DNA from: Parabacteroides sp.
GTDB lineage: Bacteria > Bacteroidota > Bacteroidia > Bacteroidales > Tannerellaceae
Direction: 5' to 3'
NCBI GenBank assembly: GCA_017937385.1
Contig: JAGBDR010000006.1
Coordinates: 62,001 to 126,000, forward strand
Length of the DNA: 64,000 nt
A model generated the notes under the pieces. That model saw nothing but the letters and a program-made list of their open reading frames with translations. It ran no database searches and had not been told where the DNA came from. Of the stretch, positions 17,945 to 25,087 are shown piece after piece (position 1 is the first letter of the stretch; each line of letters starts with the position of its first letter). The position numbers and the translations under genes were made by a program.

Positions 17945-19057
17945 ATGGAAGATAAATTAATAACATTAGCGATTCACACGTTTGAGAAAGCCCAGATTCT
18001 CAAAACGATGCTTGAAACAGAAGGAATTGAGGTCTACATACACAATGTAAACCAAATCCAGCCGGTCGTTTCGGCCGGTGTACGTGTGCGGATTAAGGAA
18101 AGCGATCTGCCTCATGCCTTGCGGATCATCGAAGACAGCCGATGGTTTAGTGAAGATGCCGGACAAGCGGATAAAGCCGGTCCGCAGGCGAAGAAGATCT
18201 TGATACCGATCGACTTTTCCGACTACTCGATCAAAGCGTGTGAACTGGGAATCAACTATGCCCACAAGGTCGGGGCCGAAGTGATGCTCATGCACGCCTA
18301 TTTCAGTCCCTATTTCCCGTCCGCAATTCCGTTGAACGACACGCAAGCCTACCAGGTGAACGAAGAGGCGGTGCAGAACGTCCTGAAGCGAGTCCAAGCC
18401 GATATGGAAAACATCTGTACATCGCTCAACCGCAAGATGCAGGCGGGAGAACTGCCTCAAGTGAAATACGACTATGTCTTGCGCGAAGGCTTGCCGGAGG
18501 AAGAGATCATGGCTTATAGCAAGGAGTACCGCCCGTCGTTGATCGTGATGGGGACTCGTGGAAAGAGCCAGAAAGATATCGACTTGATTGGCAGCGTCAC
18601 AGGTGAAGTGATCGAAGTGAATAAAGTCCCTGTCCTTGCCATTCCTGAGAATGTGCCTTTCGGGGATTTGGGCGAAGCTCGGAATATTGCCTTTGCCACA
18701 TCCTTCAACCAGCGTGATCTGGTGGCGTTTGATAAGTTTATGGAGATCATCAGGCCCTATAAAGCCCATATCCACCTGTTCAATATCTCGACGAGCAAGG
18801 ACGAGTGGAATGAAATACGCCTGACCGGAGTCAACGAATATTTCAAGAAGCAATATCCAGAAGCCCATATCACCCATACAGTGCTGGCCGACGGTGATTT
18901 GTTGTTGGCGATTGAGAAATTCGTGCGGGATGAACATATCGACGTAATAGCCCTCAGCACCTATCGCCGGAATATCCTGGCACGTATGTTCAATCCTTCT
19001 GTCGCCCGCAAGATGTTGTTCCACACTGACACGCCACTGTTGGCAATTGGCAATTGA
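17945..19057 (+). CDS. DUF2007-universal stress protein fusion with two Usp domains
   Basis: A 370-residue cytoplasmic protein. Residues 1-70 resemble DUF2007 (ITLAIHTFEKAQILKTMLET, then SAGVRVRIKESDLPHALRII), a small alpha-beta module sometimes called a putative signal transducer. Two UspA domains follow. The first (KKILIPIDFSDYSIKACELG to VPVLAIPE) has the nucleotide-binding motif VMGTRGKSQKDIDLIGSVTG, so ATP binding is likely. The second (about 235-370) lacks that glycine-rich motif and has IALSTYRRNILARMFNPSVA instead. The final codons (LLAIGN) come from the heptamer-repeat region that also ends the convergent yhcH-like gene. It stands alone after a terminator. Confidence 0.85.
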   Translation: MEDKLITLAIHTFEKAQILKTMLETEGIEVYIHNVNQIQPVVSAGVRVRIKESDLPHALRIIEDSRWFSEDAGQADKAGPQAKKILIPIDFSDYSIKACELGINYAHKVGAEVMLMHAYFSPYFPSAIPLNDTQAYQVNEEAVQNVLKRVQADMENICTSLNRKMQAGELPQVKYDYVLREGLPEEEIMAYSKEYRPSLIVMGTRGKSQKDIDLIGSVTGEVIEVNKVPVLAIPENVPFGDLGEARNIAFATSFNQRDLVAFDKFMEIIRPYKAHIHLFNISTSKDEWNEIRLTGVNEYFKKQYPEAHITHTVLADGDLLLAIEKFVRDEHIDVIALSTYRRNILARMFNPSVARKMLFHTDTPLLAIGN

Positions 19058-19079
19058 CAATCGTCAATTGTCAATTGCC
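19041..19079. repeat. AATTGTC heptamer repeats spanning two convergent gene ends
   Basis: The repeats encode the last residues of both the Usp gene (LAIGN, plus strand) and the YhcH-like gene (LAIDN, minus strand). The arms TTGGCAATTGACAA and TTGTCAATTGCCAA pair, so the same hairpin forms at the end of both transcripts. Confidence 0.8.
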
Positions 19080-19519
19080 AAGACTTTCACAATCACCTTC
19101 CGGATATTCCCCTGGCCGATGCCGGGGGCATGGCCGTCTTCGGGAAAGTAGATGGCGAACTGGCCCGGATAGATTTTCGTGTAGGCGGTAGGGCGGTCGA
19201 TGTAGAAAGCGATGTCTTTTTCTTCATCATACGGCACGGATTCCTCCTGCAATTCGCTTCCCGGCTTCCAGCCTATCTTTTCGACACCCAACAGAGGCAT
19301 TTGGATGTCGATGTATTTCTTATGCGTTTCGATAGCGGCATCTTTTTTCTCTTTGCCCGCAAGGCTGACTATGCTTATATACAAACGGTCTCCATCCAAT
19401 TCATACTTGCCATCTTCCATTTTGGAGAAGTCGGTAGCTTTCAAGTAGTCGAACGCTTTCCGGAATAGCGGGTGCAGGCTTTCGATTTTTTTTGTGTTGT
19501 TTAATGACTCAAGTATCAT
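19064..19519 (-). CDS. YhcH/YjgK/YiaL-family protein
   Basis: A 151-residue DUF386 protein with the cupin-like fold of the YhcH/YiaL group, which is linked with sialic acid and other sugar catabolism. Visible family motifs are THKKYIDIQMPLLGVEKIGW and the metal-site region YPGQFAIYFPEDGHAPGIG, with histidines in THKKY and DGHAPG. Its stop codon falls inside the heptamer repeats. The promoter is a TATCTTTG box on the minus strand at 19563-19570, back to back with the upxY-like promoter. No sugar genes are adjacent, so the substrate is unknown. Confidence 0.88.
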   Translation of the reverse strand: MILESLNNTKKIESLHPLFRKAFDYLKATDFSKMEDGKYELDGDRLYISIVSLAGKEKKDAAIETHKKYIDIQMPLLGVEKIGWKPGSELQEESVPYDEEKDIAFYIDRPTAYTKIYPGQFAIYFPEDGHAPGIGQGNIRKVIVKVLAIDN

Positions 19520-19562
19520 ACGTCTTCAATTTTTTTATTCGTTCATTTGTTTGATGATTAGA

Positions 19563-19570
19563 CAAAGATA
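19563..19570 (-). promoter_or_regulatory. Minus-strand -7 box (TATCTTTG) for the YhcH-like gene
   Basis: The plus strand reads CAAAGATA, which is TATCTTTG on the minus strand, 44 bp before the YhcH-like ATG. Only 13 bp separate it from the oppositely facing -7 box at 19584, so the two promoters overlap. Confidence 0.6.
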
Positions 19571-19583
19571 TGGAAAATAGTCG

Positions 19584-19591
19584 TATATTTG
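19584..19591 (+). promoter_or_regulatory. -7 box (TATATTTG) for the UpxY-like gene
   Basis: TATATTTG matches TAnnTTTG and lies 8 bp before the ATG at 19600 but downstream of the ATG at 19570. This favours the 19600 start and a very short leader. Confidence 0.55.
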
Positions 19592-19599
19592 TGTACGTT

Positions 19600-20112
19600 A
19601 TGGAGAAAAAAGAATGTAAGATAAGCGCTGATGAACCCCATTGGTACGCATTATATACCGCTCCCCGGGCGGAAAAACAGGTGAGGGACCGGATTAATGC
19701 GTTAGGAATCGAGTGTTGGCTCCCGCTTCATCGTGCGCCGAGGGTTTGGTCTGATCGTGTCAAGATCGTGGAGTTGCCCTTGTTTAACTCCTATCTGTTT
19801 GTACGGTGCAGCGAATTGGATTTGAGGGGCTTGATCCGCGTGTATGGCGTGATCCGCATCGTCTATTATAACGGGAAACCGGCCGTTGTCCGCCAGAAAG
19901 AGATCGACGCCATCCAGGAGTTTCTCGACCGGGCAGCCGAACATGCTTTATGCCCCGGCGAAGAGGTCGAGATCCTTTGCGGGGCCATGAAACATGTGTC
20001 CGGTAAAGTGAAGAAAATCAAGAAGAACCACCTGGTTCTTTATCTCGAACCATTGGGCGCTACCGTCTGTGTCAAGCTGGACGATGTTGCGCGGGTGAAC
20101 AGGATTAAATAA
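19600..20112 (+). CDS. UpxY-like NusG paralogue (transcription antitermination factor)
   Basis: A 170-residue NusG-family protein of the UpxY type, which binds RNA polymerase and lets it read through long capsule operons in Bacteroidales. The NGN domain (HWYALYTAPRAEKQVRDRIN, then LPLFNSYLFVRC) is followed by a KOW-type C-terminal domain (EILCGAMKHVSGKVKKIKKN). UpxY genes normally lead a capsule locus, but here neither side carries glycosyltransferases, so it is an orphan. The start at 19600 (MEKKECKISADEPHW) is chosen because the -7 box lies between it and the upstream ATG at 19570. Its end overlaps the convergent cobQ gene by 8 bp. Confidence 0.87.
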   Translation: MEKKECKISADEPHWYALYTAPRAEKQVRDRINALGIECWLPLHRAPRVWSDRVKIVELPLFNSYLFVRCSELDLRGLIRVYGVIRIVYYNGKPAVVRQKEIDAIQEFLDRAAEHALCPGEEVEILCGAMKHVSGKVKKIKKNHLVLYLEPLGATVCVKLDDVARVNRIK

Positions 20113-21601
20113 TTGTCAATTGCCCATAGATGTATTCCATGTCAATATGTTTCCTGACCAAAGCCGCCAGCTTGTCGTATTGCTCTTCTTTGAAAGCGGC
20201 ATAGTCGAAGGAGGTGGTTTTCGCTTCCCGGTCCAGCCCTTCGGCCAGGTGGTCCAGGACTTCCGGATTGTCCAAGATCCCGTGCATATAGCTGCCCCAG
20301 CAGGTGCTGTCCAGATAATAACCGTCTGTCCGCCCGTCGTCGAGAAGGGCTACCGGGCTTTCAGGCGCATCGCCCGATAGGGTGGTCCGCCCCATGTGTA
20401 TCTCGTAGCCGTGGCAGCTATGGTCCCTTTTGCCTGCGGGCAGGAAGGCGAACGTGCTTTGGCGGGTTACCTTCTCCGGCTCGATGACCGTGCATTGGGG
20501 CAACAGGCCCAGTCCGGGGACGGCAGGCAGGTTCCCTTCGAGCGCGTCCGGGTCTTCAAGCCGTGCGCCCATCATCTGGTAGCCCCCGCAGATGCCAATG
20601 ACCTTTTTGCCGTTCTTATGGGCGCGTATGATGGCTTCGGCGATCCCCGCGGCCCGCAGGCTTTGCAGGTCTGCAAGCGTGTTCTTGGAGCCGGGGAGCA
20701 AAAGGATGTCTGCCTTTTCGATCTCGGCGATGTTGTTCGTGTAATAGGCATTGAAGCGCGGGTCCATGTCCAGCACGTCGAAGTCGGTGAAGTTGGACAT
20801 TCGTTTCAACAGGATGATCGCCACATTGATCTTGCCGTCCCGGTAGGTATTGCGTTTCATGTCGAGGGCAACCGAATCTTCTTCCTCGATCTTGATGTCG
20901 TGGAAATAGGGGATTACGCCCACTACCGGCACACCGGTCAACTCCTCGATGATCTTCCGCCCGTCGTTGAAAAGCGAGGCGTCTCCCCTGAATTTGTTGA
21001 TGATGATCCCTTTCATCAAAGCCCTTTCTTCGGGTTTCAGCAGAGCGATTGTCCCGTAGACCGACCCGATGACGCCGCCCCGGTCTATGTCGGCCACTAA
21101 GAAGGTCGCCGCTCCCGCCTGTCCGGCCATCCGCATGTTGGTGATGTCGCGGTCGCGCAGGTTCAGCTCGGATATGCTGCCAGCCCCTTCCAAGACGATC
21201 GGGTTGTACCGACTTCCCAGGCGGCGGAAGGCTTCGACCGCCTCTCTGAACAGCTCCTCTTTCCGGTTCTGCGTGCCGAAATAATCGCGTGCCGAGAGGT
21301 TTCCGACCGGCCGTCCGTTCAAGACGACTTGCGAGCTTTTGTCGTTGGTCGGCTTCAGCAACACCGGGTTCATGTCCGTGTGGGGGGCGATCCCGCAGGC
21401 TTCGGCCTGTACCACTTGCGCCCGTCCCATCTCTCCGCCTTCGGGAGTGGAGTAGGAGTTGAGCGACATGTTTTGCGCCTTGAACGGTGCGGGCCGGTAT
21501 CCGTCTTGTTTGAATATACGGCAGAAAGCCGCGTTGATAACGCTTTTGCCGGCGTCGGAGCAGGTCCCGACAAACATGATCGGTTTCAGTCGCCTGTTCA
21601 T
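20105..21601 (-). CDS. cobQ: Cobyric acid synthase CobQ
   Basis: Glutamine-dependent amidotransferase that amidates four side chains of adenosylcobyrinate a,c-diamide in cobalamin synthesis. The 498-residue protein has the N-terminal dethiobiotin-synthetase-like ATPase domain (IMFVGTCSDAGKSVINAAF, then FKAQNMSLNSY and the MNPVLLKP segment). The C-terminal triad-type glutamine amidotransferase domain has its nucleophile in GICGGYQMMG near residue 337 and the histidine in HGYEIHMGRT/MHGILDN. The last codons (GQLTII) are made of heptamer repeat. It overlaps the upstream GNAT gene by 4 bp and shares its promoter. No other cobalamin genes are in the window. Confidence 0.94.
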   Translation of the reverse strand: MNRRLKPIMFVGTCSDAGKSVINAAFCRIFKQDGYRPAPFKAQNMSLNSYSTPEGGEMGRAQVVQAEACGIAPHTDMNPVLLKPTNDKSSQVVLNGRPVGNLSARDYFGTQNRKEELFREAVEAFRRLGSRYNPIVLEGAGSISELNLRDRDITNMRMAGQAGAATFLVADIDRGGVIGSVYGTIALLKPEERALMKGIIINKFRGDASLFNDGRKIIEELTGVPVVGVIPYFHDIKIEEEDSVALDMKRNTYRDGKINVAIILLKRMSNFTDFDVLDMDPRFNAYYTNNIAEIEKADILLLPGSKNTLADLQSLRAAGIAEAIIRAHKNGKKVIGICGGYQMMGARLEDPDALEGNLPAVPGLGLLPQCTVIEPEKVTRQSTFAFLPAGKRDHSCHGYEIHMGRTTLSGDAPESPVALLDDGRTDGYYLDSTCWGSYMHGILDNPEVLDHLAEGLDREAKTTSFDYAAFKEEQYDKLAALVRKHIDMEYIYGQLTII

Positions 21602-22101
21602 CCCGCCACCTCCATTCTCATGATGTAGTCGTTCATGTAATAGCCGTTTCCGATCGGGAAATCGCGGGTCGCGTGTTCGTGAAACCCCATGTGCTTGTAG
21701 AAGCCTACGGCGGGGTTGTGACGGTTTACGTTCAGCTCGACTGTGAAAGGCCCCGGATGGATCGTCTTCAGGTAGGCGATCCCCTGTTCGATGATGAACC
21801 GCCCGATTCCCGAACCGTGCAGGGACGGCAGCGAGTAGACCTTCTGAAATTCATAGAGGTCCTTTCCGACGGTTTCGATGGAGAGGTAACCGGAAGGGAC
21901 CCCGTCGGCATAGACGATGAAGAAGCGGTGATGGAGTTCGTCCATCTGCCTTGACAGGCTTTCGAGGCTGTACATCATTTCGAACATGTAGTCCAGTTGC
22001 TCGCGTGAGAGGATGGAACCGTATGTCGGTTCCCATATATGGGAGGCCAAGTCGCGGATCAGGGGACAGTCGGCGGAGGTTGCTTGTTTGAGGGTGAACA
22101 T
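21598..22101 (-). CDS. GNAT-family N-acetyltransferase
   Basis: A 167-residue acetyl-CoA-dependent N-acetyltransferase. The acetyl-CoA-binding loop is LPSLHGSGIGRFIIEQGIAY (R/QxxGxG/A type). The C-terminal NVNRHNPAVGFYKHMGFHEH is the usual GNAT motif that holds the cofactor tail. It overlaps cobQ by 4 bp (ATGA), so both are probably translated from one transcript. The substrate may be an amine or amino-acid derivative; nothing in the sequence settles it. Confidence 0.88.
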   Translation of the reverse strand: MFTLKQATSADCPLIRDLASHIWEPTYGSILSREQLDYMFEMMYSLESLSRQMDELHHRFFIVYADGVPSGYLSIETVGKDLYEFQKVYSLPSLHGSGIGRFIIEQGIAYLKTIHPGPFTVELNVNRHNPAVGFYKHMGFHEHATRDFPIGNGYYMNDYIMRMEVAG

Positions 22102-22139
22102 ATTTTTGAATTATGAATTATGAATTTTTCTTTTCACGA

Positions 22140-22171
22140 CAAAGATACGGTGCGGATTGCCGTACTCCAAA
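22140..22171 (-). promoter_or_regulatory. Complete -33/-7 promoter for the GNAT-cobQ operon
   Basis: On the minus strand TTTG (22171-22168) is followed after 20 bp by TATCTTTG (22147-22140). Both boxes and the spacing match the Bacteroidetes consensus. The start codon lies 38 bp further on. Confidence 0.72.
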
Positions 22172-22231
22172 AAATGGAGGGTGGTAAGGGGTAAAAAAAA
22201 GTTAATAGGCGAGGCTTTATATATCTTCTTG

Positions 22232-22735
22232 TCAAGTAGGTTTTTGATTGAGTAGCTGAATGGATTCGGTAAATTCTGTTATGATTTCAGAAAGAAAAGG
22301 ATTGTCATTTCGTAAAATGAGTGTAGCAAAATTGATTGTGCCATCTATGTCCATAACTGTGGACGATATCATCGTAAAAAAAGTTTTATATTGGTAAGTG
22401 GAAAACCAGTATTCAAACAAACGACTACGCATTTGTTGTTTATTGTCGCCTGTATCGCAAATATAAAGCAACGTAGAGTTATTTTGGTTAAAGAACTCAT
22501 CAATGATTGCAACAATTGTGTCGCGTACCCTTTTATCGCGAGGAGATTTATGATTATTTACATTTGCAATGATCAGTTGATATGAATCCTTTGTAAGCAA
22601 AAGATCTTCTTTCATAAAACCGACGGAGTAATGTACACCTGTTTCTGTGAAGAATTGATAAAAACCGGTATTACTTGTCTGTTCAACAGTATAGGGCGAT
22701 CTTTTGTTGATGCATTCCAAAGACAGGGGCTTCAT
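22232..22735 (-). CDS. DUF6169-like hypothetical protein, second gene of a two-gene module
   Basis: A 167-residue cytoplasmic protein without signal peptide or membrane span. The N-terminal part (PYTVEQTSNTGFYQFFTETG, then YSVGFMKED) is beta-rich and looks like the DUF6169 family of Bacteroidetes; this call is from memory and only moderate. The middle contains a strongly conserved-looking patch, DTIVAIIDEFFNQNNSTLLY and ICDTGDNKQQMRSRLFEYWF. Its ATG overlaps the stop of a 51-residue upstream ORF by 4 bp. Base composition is more AT-rich than cobQ. No catalytic motif is recognised. The coupled small-gene/larger-gene layout is like toxin-antitoxin pairs, but that is inference. Confidence 0.72.
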   Translation of the reverse strand: MKPLSLECINKRSPYTVEQTSNTGFYQFFTETGVHYSVGFMKEDLLLTKDSYQLIIANVNNHKSPRDKRVRDTIVAIIDEFFNQNNSTLLYICDTGDNKQQMRSRLFEYWFSTYQYKTFFTMISSTVMDIDGTINFATLILRNDNPFLSEIITEFTESIQLLNQKPT

Positions 22736-22887
22736 AAAGCAAAAAAATTATCGGCTTTTTTGCCTGTGCGTTTCTCATAAGTTTCTTTCATGCTTAATTC
22801 AAGTTTTGCCAGGCATTCCTGTTTTCGCTCTTTGGCAGCAAGAAATTTTGCAAGAATCTCTTCTCTGTTTTGTTTTGTTGTTGTCAT
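22732..22887 (-). CDS. Small 51-residue helical protein, first gene of a two-gene module
   Basis: A short ORF of 51 residues that starts MTTTKQNREEILAKFLAAKE and ends KADNFFAL. It is rich in Lys and Glu and should be almost wholly helical. Support for it being real: a full -33/-7 promoter lies 22 bp upstream, and its TGA overlaps the ATG of the DUF6169-like gene as ATGA, the standard coupled arrangement. It may be a partner or regulator of the larger protein. No family is recognised. Confidence 0.7.
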   Translation of the reverse strand: MTTTKQNREEILAKFLAAKERKQECLAKLELSMKETYEKRTGKKADNFFAL

Positions 22888-22908
22888 AATGGTTGAATTT
22901 TTATGATA

Positions 22909-22940
22909 CAAAAATAAGGGATAAAGGTTTATAAAACAAA
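22909..22940 (-). promoter_or_regulatory. Complete -33/-7 promoter for the small two-gene module
   Basis: On the minus strand TTTG (22940-22937), a 20-bp spacer and TATTTTTG (22916-22909) match the consensus. The 51-residue ORF starts 22 bp downstream. Confidence 0.68.
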
Positions 22941-23051
22941 TTTTGTTTTATGAATCTTAGGACACTTACCGGTGAAACGTACTTGGGGTTGAGCTGAAAT
23001 TGTGCTTTGGGGGTTGTGAAAGGGTCGGAGAAAGAAATGGGAGGGGACCGT

Positions 23052-23211
23052 GTGACGTGTGACAATATTACAATATGACAATAACTATTTTGAAGTGCGT
23101 GTGACGTTTATAGTAGTATATTATATATATATAATATACTACTATAAGTTACATTTTTTACATTTTCTCCATTTTTTATTATTGTCATATTGTAATATTG
23201 TCACACGTCAC
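23052..23211. repeat. Nested palindrome: 33-bp inverted repeat around a 40-bp perfect palindrome
   Basis: Arms at 23052-23084 and 23179-23211 are 33-bp perfect inverted repeats (beginning GTGACGTGTGACAATATTAC). Inside them 23108-23147 is a 40-bp perfect palindrome (TTATAGTAGTATATTATATA and its complement). There is no ORF. It could extrude as a cruciform or encode a highly folded RNA. It lies 13 bp before the MITE-like element. Confidence 0.88.
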
Positions 23212-23214
23212 GCT

Positions 23215-23368
23215 ATTTGCGCCCAGGGCAACCGCATCAAAATTTCATCAACTACTTAACTTGCTGATAATCAAATGTGACATTTTATAATATTGGATAA
23301 GATACAAAATAAACCAGTATTGATTATCAGATTGTTAAGAATTTGATGCGGTTGCCCTGATTTGCGCC
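23215..23368. mobile_element. MITE-like element with 18-bp inverted ends and 9-bp target duplication
   Basis: CAGGGCAACCGCATCAAA (23224-23241) is repeated inverted at 23342-23359, giving a 136-bp element with no coding capacity. Both sides carry the direct repeat ATTTGCGCC (23215-23223 and 23360-23368), a 9-bp target-site duplication, so the insertion is fairly recent. A diverged, longer relative lies at 48562-48921 and a single end at 36033-36050. The parent transposase is not in the window. Confidence 0.85.
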
Positions 23369-23482
23369 TGATTATTTTTTTTGTTATCTTTAAAGACACT
23401 TGTAATGAGTTGAAAATCATTTGAATCAATATTTTTTAAGGCTAATTCCGTGTTTGGATGTATGAAAATTCAAAAAAAATAT

Positions 23483-23490
23483 TATCTTTG
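23483..23490 (+). promoter_or_regulatory. -7 box (TATCTTTG) for the V-type ATPase operon
   Basis: TATCTTTG matches TAnnTTTG 47 bp before the subunit E ATG. A TTTG at 23453-23456 is 26 bp upstream, wider than the usual 19-21 bp spacing, so the -33 assignment is weak. Confidence 0.55.
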
Positions 23491-23537
23491 TAGGCGTTTA
23501 ATACATGAGGGACAATTAAAAAATAAAATAGAGAGAC

Positions 23538-24128
23538 ATGGAGACAAAAATTCAGGAACTGACTGATAAGATCTACAAGGAAGGAGTAGAAAAGGGGAAT
23601 GAAGAAGCAAGGCGGATCATTGCCGATGCGAATGCGCAGAAACAGGCTGTCTTGACGGAAGCGGAAGCGGAGGCGAAGCGCATTGTGGCACAGGCCGAGA
23701 AGCAAGCCACTGAGTTGAAGAAGAATACGGAGGCCGAGTTGAAGCTGTTTGCCGCGCAATCCGTAGAAGCGTTGAAGAGCGAAGTGGTCAACCTGATTAC
23801 CGGAAAAATCACCTCCTCCAATGTGAAAGCGGTCGTTTCAGATCCGGCATTTATGCGGCAGGTGGTGTTGGCTATGGCTACGGAATGGGCGAAAAGGGAG
23901 GCGCTCACCATCCAGACGGCCGATGCCGAAGCGCTCACACGCTATTTTGAATCCAACGCCAAGAGCCTGTTGGACGGGGGCGTGAAGATCGAGAAGGTGA
24001 GCGGGCATGACGCCTCTTTCACGATCGTGCCGGCCGACGGGTCGTATAAAGTCACTTTCGGCGAAGATGAGTTTGTCGCTTTCTTCAAGGAGTTCCTTCG
24101 TCCCGGGTTGGTAGAAATGTTGTTCTGA
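23538..24128 (+). CDS. V-type ATP synthase/ATPase subunit E
   Basis: Peripheral-stalk subunit of the V/A-type rotary ATPase. The 196-residue protein has a long N-terminal helix with continuous heptads (KGNEEARRIIADANAQKQAV, then EAEAKRIVAQAEKQATELKK) and a globular C-terminal domain (SFTIVPADGSYKVTFGEDEF). This is the coiled-coil plus head layout of subunit E. It is the first gene of the operon and lies 1 bp before the DUF2764 gene. Confidence 0.86.
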   Translation: METKIQELTDKIYKEGVEKGNEEARRIIADANAQKQAVLTEAEAEAKRIVAQAEKQATELKKNTEAELKLFAAQSVEALKSEVVNLITGKITSSNVKAVVSDPAFMRQVVLAMATEWAKREALTIQTADAEALTRYFESNAKSLLDGGVKIEKVSGHDASFTIVPADGSYKVTFGEDEFVAFFKEFLRPGLVEMLF

Positions 24129-24129
24129 T

Positions 24130-24999
24130 ATGGGTAAGTATTATTGCTTGATCGCAGGACTCCCCACTATCGCGCTCGACGATAGCAAACTGACCTATTC
24201 CATCCGGGAGTTCAGGCAGGAATTGGACGGTGTGCTGACGGGTGCCGACAAGAAGCTGGTCGACCTGTTCTTCCTCAAATTCGACAACAAGAACCTGATC
24301 GGCCATCTCACGCGGCCGGACCGCCAGCCGGACCTCCGGGGAGTGATAACGGATGACGAGTTTGACGCGCTTTACAAGGCCTTGAAGGAGGAAGAAAAGC
24401 CGCCCCGGAACAACCGGATGCCGGCCTATTTCAAGGCGTTTTTCGAGGCTTATTTGGAAGCGCAGGGGAAAGATTCCGGACAGGAGATCCCGTGGGAAGA
24501 CCGCCTGGCTGCCCTCTACTATGCGTATGCCATGAAAAATCCGAACAAGTTTGTCGGCGATTGGTTTGAGCTGAACCTGAATATCAACAATATGCTGACG
24601 GCCATTACCTGCCGGAAACATGGGCTCGACAAGACGGGGTATATCGTCGGGGATAACGAAGTGGCCCAGGCGCTCCGCACCTCCAACGCCCGCGATTTCG
24701 GGTTGGGAGACACGGTGGATTATTTGCCCGATTTGGTGCGGATCGCTGAAGAAACAGACTTGATGGCCCGCGAAAAGAAGGTGGATCTCTTGAAATGGAA
24801 ATGGCTCGAAGAGCATACTTTTTTCAAACCTTTCGACATCGAGAGTGTTTTTGCCTATCTGCTGAAGCTCGAAATGGTCGAACGTTGGGTGACGCTCGAC
24901 AAAGCGACCGGCGAAAAGACATTCCGCGAGATCGTCGGAGCCATGAAGAAAGGAAGCGAGAGCACGTTGGGAGAGTTTAAACGAAACAGTAAAAAATGA
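24130..24999 (+). CDS. DUF2764 protein, probable V-ATPase subunit C equivalent
   Basis: A 289-residue cytoplasmic, mostly helical protein that starts MGKYYCLIAGLPTIALDD, the DUF2764 N-terminus. It lies between subunits E and A, the place where archaeal-type operons encode the C (AhaC/NtpC) subunit that links the rotor to the ring. The helical make-up fits this role, but the sequence does not show the classic C-subunit motifs, so the equivalence is inference from position and length. It is followed by a GATTTAT hairpin before subunit A. Confidence 0.75.
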   Translation: MGKYYCLIAGLPTIALDDSKLTYSIREFRQELDGVLTGADKKLVDLFFLKFDNKNLIGHLTRPDRQPDLRGVITDDEFDALYKALKEEEKPPRNNRMPAYFKAFFEAYLEAQGKDSGQEIPWEDRLAALYYAYAMKNPNKFVGDWFELNLNINNMLTAITCRKHGLDKTGYIVGDNEVAQALRTSNARDFGLGDTVDYLPDLVRIAEETDLMAREKKVDLLKWKWLEEHTFFKPFDIESVFAYLLKLEMVERWVTLDKATGEKTFREIVGAMKKGSESTLGEFKRNSKK

Positions 25000-25011
25000 A
25001 AGGATTTATGA

Positions 25012-25073
25012 TTTATAATTTATGATTTATGATTTGCATCGACACATAAATCATAAATCTGAAATCATAAATA
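25012..25073. repeat. GATTTAT heptamer hairpin (DUF2764-subunit A)
   Basis: GATTTATG units face CATAAATC units across the loop GCATCGACAC, which resembles the loop at 16661-16717. It lies 15 bp before the subunit A ATG. It is open in the subunit A frame upstream of the real start. Confidence 0.85.
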
Positions 25074-25087
25074 GTAATATAAAGATT

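Larger units (their letters stand above)
22888..23537. other. 650-bp gene-free region
   Basis: It holds the promoter of the small two-gene module, the nested palindrome, the MITE-like element and a V-ATPase promoter box. Short frames here are not supported as genes because they overlap the inverted repeats. About 90 bp at 22950-23040 show no feature I can name. Confidence 0.75.

Noticed and set aside
20396-21100. Plus-strand frame of 234 codons inside cobQ
   Set aside because: CobQ has a complete and conserved motif set on the other strand.
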